In this document: positions 8,640 to 18,900 of the stretch, piece after piece
Numbering within the stretch: position 1 is the stretch's first letter
How the letters are laid out: every line of letters begins with the position of its first letter
Source: Tetmemena sp. SeJ-2015
Lineage: Eukaryota; Ciliophora; Spirotrichea; Sporadotrichida; Oxytrichidae
Direction of reading: 5' to 3'
NCBI GenBank assembly: GCA_027382625.1
Contig: JAJKFJ010020729.1
Coordinates: forward strand, 1 to 26,564
DNA length: 26,564 nucleotides
Position numbers and translations under genes: made by a program
Notes under the pieces: generated by a model
Told to the model about the DNA's origin: nothing
What the model saw: only the letters and a program-made list of their open reading frames with translations
Databases searched by the model: none

Positions 8640-9500
8640 AATAGTCTGGAAAACCGCTTAACTATGGTTAAGGGTATGCAATACTCATAGATTTCTTATT
8701 TCCTATTACTGATCCTCTAATACTAATAAAATTATACTGATGTCAGTGAAACGAACTTAGCTGAGTAAAATAAATTATTGAGATACACATTTCCTCCAAA
8801 CTCATCGAACTCAATTATGTTTTTAAGTCCAAACACAAAATTTATTTATAAATTGGTGAAATCCACGTTCTAAAATAATATCAACATGCAAACATTGAAT
8901 TATAAATAATCCTTTAATCTAAAAATATAAATTATCGAATTTAACCTATCTATCATTAAATATTAAAATTTGTAACAAAATATTAAATAATATCACTAAT
9001 TAATGTATGTGTCTAATGAATATCATTTTGACTAAATTTTTAAAATTATAAAAATGGATAGAATTACATAAAACGACAAGGTTCCTGGACTAAAATAAAA
9101 TAAGGCATTTTGAATTAAAATAACTCTGTAGCATAGAGTTTGAGTTGTATTAAAACTTGAAAAATGAGCCCCCAAATGGAAGCTGTTAATTATCAGTTCT
9201 ATAAAATTTAAATGAGATAAGGTTACATTGGATGTTTTAGATTGCATACTTCAGGCCCACTAAATATTTGAGAATTGGCACCAACCCATTACAAGGAGCA
9301 GCAATTTTTAAAATTTAATAATTAGAAAGTTGCATCCCACACTAATCATTTTAAAGATCTTCTGTTTCATCTATTATTGAGTCTATTCCATCAAAAATCA
9401 CATTTTAAATAGTGAGGCCTTTATTCATTTATAAGTGAATTAAAAATAAGATTGCTATTACAATCGCTTGAGTTAAAGCAAGCACTATCTTTTATTAAAA
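8640..9500 (-). CDS. left paralog, segment A: beta-helix surface protein with one intron
   Basis: Minus strand: DSACFNSSDCNSNLIFNSLI at ~9490-9430, NKGLTIQNVIFDGIDSIIDE and NDQCGMQLSNYQ down to the intron at 9226-9199, TDNQQLPFGGSFFKF at ~9195-9150, and FVSLTSVQ after NIIEFDEFGGNVYLNNLF near 8830-8750. The right paralog has VDNQQFPFGGSFIKFNTIKT at 26490-26430 and NFIEFDQFGGFVQLTQVM at 26110-26040. 'LTIQNVIFDG' with flanking cysteines is the usual entry into such beta-helix domains. Single-base frame changes (for example TTTT here versus TTT in the right copy near 9155) interrupt the reading. Positions ~8860-9130 are AT-rich and not clearly coding. Confidence 0.6.
9199..9226 (-). other. 28-nt intron at a position conserved in the paralog
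   Basis: The minus strand starts GTAACC and ends TTTATAG. It lies between CATCCAAT and ACTGATAATTAACAG, exactly where the right copy has a 29-nt intron (26494-26522) between CATCCTAT and GTAGACAATCAGCAG. A one-base difference in the exon next to the 3' site leaves the local frame unclear. Confidence 0.6.
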
Positions 9501-9960
9501 TGAGAATTTTTACTTCTCCTTTTGCTTATTTGATTTAATTTTGTGTCTAAATCAGTTTATCTATCAGTATGCTTTATGCATTTATAAGGAGGACTAAGCT
9601 AGCTATTTAATGTATTAAAAAGCTTCTTAAATTGTGGATTATACATTTTTGATTTTAAATTTAAAAAAAGATGATTTTTTTGAAAAATTACGACTTAATA
9701 ATTAGCATCTCCCATTTTGATTTCCATTTATACAAAGATATTTTTCTATTTTTGTCCTTTTAAGGATAATTAAGAGATATCACAAGTTAGTTGATGACAA
9801 AGCAAACCCCGCAAACATATAAATCTACTTAAATAATTTTTCCTAAGACAACTTATTACAAATGAAGTTTTGAACATGTTTTACTAGCTTATTTATTATT
9901 TTAATTTAATGGCACTTATAATTTCAAAAATTTTTAGAATCGATTTTTATTAAAATTTAT
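9501..9960 (-). other. AT-rich stretch, open without TGA but of doubtful coding status
   Basis: The frame of the upstream cysteine-rich block continues without TGA to about 9430 (for example LCHQLTCDISQLSLKGQK). The composition is like non-coding DNA here and nothing in the window aligns to it. It may be coding, or an interruption whose boundaries I cannot place. Confidence 0.3.
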
Positions 9961-11620
9961 TCACTTGGAATGAGTATGTTTCCTTCATCTTGTAGAGCAA
10001 TTTAGCTTATTGGCCATTATTCGAAGTTAGAGTAATTTGAGTAGTTTGAGAATACTGGTCTCTTTTAAGAGGCATGTATAAGTCGAATGGTTGTTGCCGC
10101 GGCATGGTGTGAGGAAAGAAATTGTCATTTATTAGAATTACAGTTGCTGAGAATGAAAGATACTGGGCGCCCAATTCCTCAGCAAATACAAAAGCATCAC
10201 TGATTGAGTAGAAGGGGTTGAATAAATAAATGACATAAGACCCATCCATCACACTTGGGAGGTCTGTAGAGTATAAAGACATTGCCTTCACAAAAATTGC
10301 TCCTCCAGAGTATCCTTGCTTCTCTACACAACTCCCAAATGATTTAGTTCTATCACTTTTCAAAAGATAAAAACCCTTTGGACAAGAGAGACATTAATCA
10401 GAACCAGCGCCAATGCACTTAAAGCAAGACTAATCGCAGGATTCACAAGTACTTTAGATAACTATCCCTCCTGATCCATATTCTATAGATCCATACCTTC
10501 CAATTCCACAATTAGAGACACAAGATCCAGTTATGGGATCAGCATAGCCATCCTTGCAACCTGTTGTGAGTCCTACCACAAAGCCTGAATTGAATTCTAC
10601 ACTACAAGTGGTTGTTCTGAATAGTATTATGAAAAGGCGCAATCTATAGGAAGTTAATGAAAATACTTTAAATTTACATCCGCACATTTGATAAGAGTTA
10701 ATTTACACAAGCCCGAATCCTTCTGAACAAGTTTTGCAATTTGTTGAATCAAGAGCCTCGTAGCAATATCCAGCTCCAGAATCTAAAATGTTATATTTGT
10801 AAAATCTTACATTATGAACAAACCATTTAATTTGAATTTGCAGAAGAATTAAATATGGTTGAGAGATAATAGCTAGGCTTGCATTTAATGCAATTAAAAT
10901 CATTGTTGTAATCAAATATCTCGCAGTTTTAATCAGAGCTCTAGGCAGATATTGTAAGAGGTTCTATAGCATAACTTATGATAGTATAAATCTTACTGCA
11001 AAAATCATCTTAATTCTGAGTGATAGAATATTTCTAGTTTGTAAGTGCGTCACATTAAATGCACTAGGATTTGTCATTAGGAGAACATTTTTGGCAATTG
11101 AATGGGTCGGAGCACTCTAAAGTTATGAATGTGATTTGATCTTACTTTCACAGATTTTGAAATTAGGATTGAGGAATTGATATCCGAGAGTGGAAGCAAG
11201 TATATTAGAGAATCCTTTTGCTTGATCCTCACCAGGACATATTTCGCATCCAGTGTTTAAGTTACATGACTAGCAGCCGAAGCCACACCATTAAATAAAT
11301 TGGCAGTGCTTGGTAGTTGGATTGTTGATGAAGGAGGAATGGGCTTGTGTGCAGTCCTCAACGCAGTAAGTGAAATAGTCAGGGTAGTTGGTTTAAAATG
11401 TTTGGTTCTTTAGCAGGTAAAGATGGCCTGCGCATTTAGAACACTGCAAGAAGTTATTGTCATTCATTTGAACCACTGAACACTCAGAGCAACCAAATAT
11501 GTTGTCAAAGCATTCTAAATTACAGCATTTAATGAACAGCTTCTGATGTTGAAGAATTTAATAAATTCAAATATGAAACATTACTCAAACAAGCCATTGA
11601 TGCTTGATCGTAAAACTCAT
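9961..11620 (-). CDS. left paralog, N-terminal cysteine-rich extracellular region
   Basis: A furin-like/EGF-receptor-like cysteine-rich array on the minus strand. Pieces in order: KCCNLECFDNIFGCSECSVV, FLQCSKCAGHLYLLKNQTF, FTYCVEDCTQAHSSFINNPT, WCGFGCQSCNLNTGCEICPG, then (after a 29-nt intron) CEKCSDPFNCQKCSPNDKSQ, FNCIKCKPSYYLST, then (after a 28-nt intron) QYSGAGYCYEALDSTNCKTC, CKDGYADPITGSCVSNCGIG, CESCDQSCFKCIGAGSDQCL and SCPKGFYLLKSDRTKSFGSC. It ends with SVMDGSYVIYLFNPFYSISD and AFVFAEELGAQYLSFSATVI, the bridge into the beta-helix. Removing either intron restores the C-x2-C spacing exactly. A start at 11620 (MSFTIKHQWL) would need a further ~48-nt intron, so the 5' end and signal peptide are unresolved. 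The corresponding part of the right paralog lies beyond the window. Confidence 0.85.
10783..10810 (-). other. 28-nt spliceosomal intron
   Basis: Minus strand GTAAGATTTT...ATATAACATTTTAG: canonical 5' site, TAAC branch-like motif and TAG end. Splicing converts VCSQ|... into VCSQYSGAGYCYEALDSTNC in frame. Unspliced, the upstream frame is lost. Confidence 0.85.
11117..11145 (-). other. 29-nt spliceosomal intron
   Basis: Minus strand GTAAGATC...CATAACTTTAG. Splicing gives ...NFKICE-KCSDPFNCQKCSP..., restoring both the frame and the CxxC rhythm of the cysteine-rich domain. Confidence 0.9.
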
Positions 11621-12961
11621 CTGCTTCACCTAAAAAATGTTTGATAAAAAAACTGACTATTGAATAACTTTAAATTGGAATTAATTTTAAATCAATTAAA
11701 AAGAGAAAAATAATTAATAAAATTAGTAAATTATAAAATTTAAATTATTTATGAAATGACTTCTTATTTTAATGCTAAAATTTTAAATAAAATTTACAAA
11801 ACATCCTGACTCATTCTCACATTACACTAAAATTTCAAGCAAATTAATGACAAGAAATAGATGAGATTTGGAAATAAAAGGCAAAACAAAACGTTTTGTC
11901 TTAAAACATTAAAATTAGCAGTTAAAAATTTGAGAAAATGTCATAAACTTAAACACTTTTGGACACTCTAATTAAGAAAAACAACAATGGCTGATAAATA
12001 AAGAGAGAAATATAGATTCTTAGGAGTCAATCTTAATAAAAACATATTACCAAGCGATGGTATTCAAATTTTCTTTAAAAAATTATTGTTTATCACTTCG
12101 CGAAATTGAGAATTCTAAAAATAAATATATTACAATAAAGGGTTCTATATTGACTAAAATATTATCTTTTTATGATTTATCTCAACATATATAGATCCTT
12201 TTATCCCTATATATTGATAAGTTTAATTTAAAATATCTCTTTTATTTCAATAACCAACTATAATTCAAGCTAACTTTAGATCATTTGAAATTGAATTATT
12301 TTTATAAATTAAATTTATAATTTGACAAAGAGCATATTTAATGGTTAAACTAAAAACTTACAACTCTGAGCTCATATTATCGAGAGATGCATGAAAATGA
12401 AACTTGTAAGAATGAGAAATTTTTAAATCATTTATGGCCTTGGGTGTTAATGTATTTATAATAATCGCTTTAAGCCACTTAGTAGATAATATACGATAAT
12501 CAAATAGCTACATATGAACTTTTTCTTACCTTGATTATCCATTATATAAACTTTTGTCTAATTCATATCGCTTCAAAATTTTGCTGATCAAAAATTTAAA
12601 TAAATTCGAATAAAACACTCCCTTACATATCTTTTCTAAGAAAAATATTTATAGAGATTCTGAATTTATTCATCAATGATAGCAATTAGAGTCATCATTA
12701 AATGATAAGATTATATGATAAGACAACTATTTTTTCTAAATCCTTTTAAAGTTTCATTTTCCTAACTCTATCTTTAAATTTTGATTATAAAAAATTATTT
12801 AGAGTAACTCTTATTTATTAATTCTGATATTTATATCTAACATTCATTGTTCTATTTTATTCTGGTCATAAATATATTTCTTTTTCTTTCTTATTATTTT
12901 AAGTTTGCATTAATTACCCATAGTTTAAAATCAAAGAGAGAATTTTAATTGAAGAATAAAT
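11621..12961. other. AT-rich spacer between the two tandem genes, nothing recognised
   Basis: About 1.3 kb of very AT-rich DNA with long A/T runs and no protein-like frame in table-6 reading on either strand. No RNA gene, inverted-repeat pair or telomere-like array was seen. It separates the 3' end of the right paralog (TGA at 12962-12964) from the start of the left one, so promoter and terminator of the two genes should lie here. Some AT-rich IES material near the left gene's 5' end is also possible. Confidence 0.6.
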
Positions 12962-15900
12962 TCAAATAAATTTTTTGCTATTATACAATTAATTCCCGTA
13001 CAAGTTCAAATTTCTTGGAGTAGATTAAGTCTCATTACCTCTAGCACTTTAAACTCTAGTGTTTAAAAAATGAATAAATTGCTTTTAGATTTTTAACTTC
13101 TGTCTGCTATCACTTTGAATCTAGAATACTAAAAATAGAGAGAATTGCTGAAATCTAAAGTAATTGGTTTAGGTTGTGAGGTAAAAAAATTTTAGAAATT
13201 TTCTGTCAGCGAAGTTAGCTATTAGGCTAAAATTTGAGTTTTTTCCTATCTTTCTAGCTACTTTATTTATCCTTTTGAAACTAATACACTTGATCTAGCA
13301 ATGTCTTTCACTTATTAATCTCCACTCACACTATTTAAAGAGTCTAAGCAAAGATTATCGACATCCTTTTCTGCATTTATTAATGAATTCAAAATTAAAT
13401 TTAGCATTTTCATCTTCAACTTCTTGTTTAAAATCCTCCCTTTCTTATTCGATTTTAACCTCGTTTCTATTTTCTTAATTTTCCATATTTTCCAGAATTA
13501 GCTCAACTGAAAGGTTTTAAGGATCTCTAATATGAGATCTCTAGCTTTAATTTTAAACTAGTCTCTCATTCTATTCTAATTAAGGAGCATCTACGTTTTA
13601 ATTAAAGGAATTATTCTTATTTTCTTCATCTATACGAGAGCCGCTCCCATCAAACTCAAAGTTTCCAAAGTGAGAGCTATTTAATAATTTTATTTATTAA
13701 GCTTTGGTCCTACTCAATTTCATATTCAATTTACTGAATACTCACACCAGACTCAATTTGGTCTCTCTGATATTTCCTGCTTCTCTGGATATTAAACGAA
13801 TTCTCCTTTTTGTTCCTTCTCAGCTTTCCTTTTTTCTTGCTTCTTTAAGATTTAAATATCTCGCCTTAGAAAAGTATAATGCTTAAAATAGAAATGCGTG
13901 ATTCAGTTATCTTATCAAAGTCAGTTTACAGTTCTTCTAGATTTTATATGAATTTCAATTCCTTCAGTTTTTGATGGGCTACACAAAATAAAAATACGTA
14001 TGGATCCACCAACTCTTAGTCATCCTCTGTTTTTATTGAGCTCTGGTGAAAAGATGAACTCTTATTATCTCTACTTTACGATTTTCTTAAGGTGCTCCTT
14101 AACAAAAGCTTTTCAAAAGTTCCCTCAAGATCCTCATTTTAAATAATTATTCATACTTACAATTATAAAGAGTTTAAATTATAAAATAATATTTAGTTTC
14201 TTATCATATTGAAAATACAAATTTAATAACCAATAAAAAATTTCAGCAGGTATAGATATGAATATTATTTTCGTGCCAATTAAATTTTTTCAATCTTGAT
14301 CGGATGAAGGAAAATTAAATTTGGGCTCGAATTTTAGTTACTACATTTTATAATAATAAAACTAAATTTTTTATAAATTTTATACTTAAAAAGACATTAA
14401 TAAATTAATTTGGATGTCTTGAAGATTCTTCTAAATTTTTACCTTAAGGGGAGTAATTAAGCCCATCTTCACTTTCTTCCTCTAAAATTTATGCCACCAT
14501 ATTATTATTTAAATGCTTCTTGTCCCTTATCTTTTCAGAGGCATCTATTTTTGCATTTTCTTAGTTATTCAAAAGCATTGCAGCTTAAAACTTATGCAAT
14601 TAATGTTCATTCACTTCGCTTTTGAATTTTAAAAGCTTTCTATCTGTTACTTCAAAAGCGTTACTCTGCAAATTCTAATAAACTCGCTCCCTTTTACTTC
14701 TCTCTCTATTAAAGAATTGACTCATACCTGAAAAATAAATAATATTAAGCCTAGAAACCTTTTTACTAATTCTATTTTCTTGATTGACCATTGATTTTGA
14801 CATCAAGAAGTTTTTCTTTCGTTCCTCCTCTTCTATCATCCTCATAATTCCACTATTATCCAACCCTAAATTGCTTTGCTATTTACTTGTATCAAGACTA
14901 TGTGAACTCATCGACTGCCCTTCCTGCTCTATTTTACTTTCTAAATCTTCGGAGGTTATTCTTTTAGTTCTGCTTGCTCTCTTAAAGATTTTAGAAAATA
15001 AATGAATTAACTTTAACCTAGCCAATGATTTTTGCTTCTTTTCATAACTTAAAGCTAAAAGGAAAATTATTTTTGTCGCAGCTCCTGCAGCTTTAAGCAC
15101 TATTCCCTCTGAAAGTAGCTACTCAAGCCTAGTTATACTCTTTTCATTTAAGTCAAATCTGCCATCTGTGTGCATCTTTAATATTTTTTTAGTTAACAAT
15201 TAGAGCCTTTCTCTTAAGTTTTCGTTGTCTAACTCATTAAGATTTTAAAAATAATATGCTCCTTTCTCCTTTCAGCCAATCTTTTGGGCAATTTCTAAAC
15301 CTCGTTGCAAAGACAGAACATCAAATACAATTTAGTGTACTTGAGAATTAGCCTATTGTGGATCTCAATTGAAATTGCAATCAACCAATAAGTAAAGAAC
15401 ACGCAGTTAGATTCATTCATATTTATAAATGAGATATTATGATCAAGAAGAAGAATAGTTTTAACACTTCTTAACTTAGAGCTACACTTCCATCTGCGTA
15501 CTCTGGATTATTATCTATCCAGTTTTAATCAATTTAAATTTAAAACAAGTTTTAAGGCTTGTTAACTAAAAAGAACACTCCCAAGTATAAAGTTATCATC
15601 GAGGCAATTAAAGAAAGGAACTCGAGTATATTCAAAGATTTCTTCACAAAAGGCATGATTTCTGCATTCAGAAGTAAAAATCTAAATCAAAAGTTAGCAT
15701 AAGAGTTTCACTTACATAACGAGCACCAAGATGACAACCAAGGTTTGGGCGACAATACCAACTGATTTGACAAATTATTAAAATCACCAATTTTTAATAA
15801 ATATAGCTATGAATATGATTAAGACTTTCCTGTAAATTATTATGATTTCCCAATAAAAGTAAGCATTTTTATAACCTCTGAACAAAAACCCAAATCTCTC

Positions 15901-18900
15901 TTTCACAGAAACTGAGTTAAGCTGTTTTCTCGCCTTCATCATGATACTCAACCCGAAAAATGGGATTCCAAGTCCCCACACAATAATTCCTGGCATAGCA
16001 ACAAGCAAGCTATAAAGTGCATGCTAGTGATCCCAGCATACAATCTCTAGGTCATTTATATAAATTTAAGACTCGCTCCTCATCATCTATCTTCTTGCAT
16101 TTAAATGAGTAGAACATATACTAAACGATGCTTGAATGAGCCAAAAATAGAGCGATTACTACACTTGAGATAGTTCTCCCTTACACATCGATATTTCTTC
16201 TGAGGACCACTCTAATAATTTACCAAGTAACATAGCACCCTATTATAAGCAAGAAGGGAAATATTGCAAACAAAATCAACTTCACAAAGAAGGTTCTCAA
16301 TTATCTCTCTTTTAAATACTAATTTAAAACTTTATCTAGAATCATCAGATTAGTATTGATAACTTGAGCCTACTTTATAGAATCCACCAATCCTTTGTTT
16401 TATGAAACAATCAACGCTAAATACTTGAGATGAATAAAAAATGAAACAGTAGCAACTTGGTTCGTTTCGGCAAAGAATGACTATATTTCCTCGCTCCAGT
16501 TAATATCAAATGTTGATGTCATCAGCAAAAGCTAGAAATTATAAGATAAATTATAAATGGTTGATTAGTTACTTGAAAAAGATGTTGATGATATTATCCT
16601 AATCAGTTGCGCTTTAAAGTGTTGTCTGATGAGAAAACCGAAGATCAGAAATATAAGTACTGCAATAAAGAAAAGTCTCACTATGTTTACACTATCCTCA
16701 GGGCATTTTGAGCATTTAAAACTTCCTGATCTTGAAAATCCATTTGCACAATCAGAGCAAATAACTCCTCGATATCCCTCAGCGCAATTACCTAACGGAG
16801 AATCCTCTTAAGATGTAGAGCCCAAGCAAGCATTTGGATTTAGACATGCAACAATTGTTGTACTTGTGTTTGATTTTCTCCAATATCCTGGCAGAGGATA
16901 TAACAAGTAACCATCCACACATCTTGCTTGACTGGTTGGACAAGCAGTGCACGATCCTGGCGAAGTTTAGATCTGCAAATTAAAAGAATTCTCGCAAGGT
17001 TAGCATTTTCCAGCAACAGTGAATTTATTTATAAAATTACTCCCCAATCATGCATTATCTTAGTTAGATATAAATGTCGAGGTTCATCAATGACTTTCCT
17101 TGCTTACTCAGGAAATCTTTATTAGAAGGCTTTGACGAATCTAAAGAACTGCATTAAAGAATGATACTGTAGTTAAAATTATAAAATTTCATTTACTTCT
17201 TTAGTAAGAAAATTAGAAAATAACTTCAGCTCATTAAAATTTTTATAGATTTATTATATTCAATTTAAATTAAAGTTTTGTCCAGGAGTATTAAAATTTT
17301 TAATATAAAGTGCCATCAAATATAACATCTTTTAGTAAAAATACTCCTCCCTGTAGTACGAACAAGTTTGTACCTTCTAAAATAGGAGAGTACTTAAGTG
17401 CTTAAAAATAATGATGAATAAATATCTTCCTCATTAGTATTGTAGGTGGTATTTACGAAAACTTAGACTGTTCCTGATGAATCTGATCCTATTATCTGCC
17501 CATACTTGTCAACTAGTGCTATATAAGTGTCAGGAATAATTCCACCGCTTCTTTGACTTTAGTACTCTAATTATGAAGTATTTGCGTCTAAATTTCTCGC
17601 CTCTCCGTTTTCAGATTAACTCAGAAACCTTCTAGTAGAAACTGAGGCTATCATTTCTAATTAACTGTAGTAATTCTCTTTGGTTATTTATACTAAAATT
17701 AAATTTTGACTAGCTGCTACCCAAAGCATGCCACATCATTTCCATAGTAGGAGGCTTTATTTTTGGAAAAGTAGCTGCTTTTATTAGAAAGTGTAGGTTC
17801 TATAACATCCCAGAAAATTGCACCACCTTACTTCTCAGCATAGTTGCTTTCAAATCTAAAAAATGAAAATCTATTAGAGGATGAAACATCTAGCTTGCAA
17901 TTATTTTAAACTGAGGTGCATGTAAAATATACAGCTCCCCCAGATCCAACTTGGATTGTACTATCACTTAGAGCCCCAACATAAACTGAGCAAGAAGTGA
18001 AATTTGAATTTGCTATTTTCATTGATTGAGCATTTTCCATAAATATGCTCCTCCTGCCAAGGAATTGAGGTTTAAGAATTGAGAGTTTGTTATCTGATAT
18101 CTGTAAGTGTTATTTGAATACTTATTCAAATCTTATTCAGAAAGATATATGGCGCCTCCTACTGAACTTGAGAGATTGTAAAACTAAGAATTCATGATAT
18201 TTAGAGAGTAGCAGTTTACACACCGCAGCGCTGCTCCTTAGATAGATTCATCAATTAACTTCAGATCTTAAATTTTTGTTGCATTAATTGTGACTTGAGC
18301 TAGTTAGACAGAGATAGAATTTTTTCCTCTTTAGTTTTTGATAACTGAGTTTTTTAATATGAATACATTCTGAGTGTTAGCTAAAAATATAGCTATATAA
18401 ATGTCATCTCCTTCTTCAATTAAATTAAAGCTTATATTTTAATTTAAGCTTATAATTTTATTTTAGAAAGCATTTGATAATGAATGGCGTAGTTGTTACT
18501 GAAAGATGTTGAGTTTTCTATTTTCACAAGGTTTTAAAAATTAAATTTATTTACAGCAAATGGTTGAATATAAAATTAAGAAACCTGATCCATAAATAGC
18601 TCCCCCGTTTATAAATGCCTGATTGCTTATAAAGGCACTCAATTAAATTATTAATACTGCATTTTAGTCTATTAATTTAAATAAACTACTCCCTATTTTG
18701 ACAGTGCAATCACCATAAACATAGATAGCTCCTCCTTATTGAGCCATCCCATTTTTGAAAATTGAATCATAGATCAGAAGATTGACATCAAATATAGTGT
18801 AGATGAAAGTTCCCACAATTCCAGAAGATACAAGTTTGTTATTTGCAGTTGCTTACTAAAATTGTGATCCAACTATTGTGAACAATAAATATATAGTTCT

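Larger units (their letters stand above)
12962..14142 (-). other. right paralog, distal cytoplasmic tail (MDS after the 305-bp insert)
   Basis: After the TTAA repeat the minus strand reads NEDLEGTFEKLLLRSTLRKS, FHQSSIKTEDDQELVDPYVF, LKFIQNLEELQTDFDKITES, then (after a 32-bp candidate IES) ILKKQEKRKAEKEQKGEFVQ, IEYEIEQDQSLIN, then (after a 13-bp candidate IES) SSHFGNFEFDGSGSRIDEEN, ENMENQENRNEVKIEQERED and finally ...NLYGNQLYNSKKFI before TGA. It is highly charged, rich in Gln, Glu and Lys and probably coiled-coil, which fits a cytoplasmic tail. If the 305-bp junction is wrong, this would be a separate gene instead. Confidence 0.6.
15376..16660 (-). other. right paralog, multi-pass membrane domain
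   Basis: Hydrophobic segments in order: VRLFFIAVLIFLIFGFLI (first helix, right after the GYWR domain), LLLMTSTFDINWSEEIQSFF, FFVKLILFAIFPFLLIIGCY, SSVVIALFLAHSSIVQYMFY, LLVAMPGIIVWGLGIPFFGL, then the family hallmark FGFLFRGYKNAYFYWEIIII-YRKVLIIF, VAQTLVVILVLVIFLLLNAE, and LNILEFLSLIASMITLYLGV. The CKKIDDEERVLN..DLEIVC-WDHQH loop is also typical of this membrane module. It has a clean 34-nt intron (15682-15715). Frame irregularities: the CKKID-to-DLEIV step (10-bp TAAAT-flanked candidate), an in-frame TGA at 15784-15786 that I cannot explain, and a step near 15420-15445. Confidence 0.8.

Noticed and set aside
11621..12961. tRNA, rRNA, CRISPR or terminal inverted repeats in the AT-rich spacer
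   Set aside because: No cloverleaf-like, spaced-repeat or inverted-end structure was seen by eye.
13704..13886. Plus-strand ORF of 60 codons, and similar plus ORFs at 14784, 16629, 16928, 21161 and 22002
   Set aside because: All lie opposite well-supported minus-strand coding of the surface protein.
15250..15460. UGA read as tryptophan (frame with NWDPQQANS and QKIGWKEKGAYYF)
   Set aside because: The family-like frame here is another one (NCVFFTYWLI...LCNEVQKLPKRLAE) and the UGAs vanish with it. Conserved Trp positions use TGG.
16050..16070. Programmed +1 frameshift at AAA-UGA, as known from Euplotes
   Set aside because: The code differs from Euplotes, and a 10-bp repeat-flanked deletion or a one-base error explains the site as well or better.
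17059..17107. 49-nt intron-like segment GTAAGC...CTAACTAAG
   Set aside because: The unspliced frame gives SKPSNKDF...YIQLRQCMIGEQF, which fits the family, so splicing would destroy a good reading.
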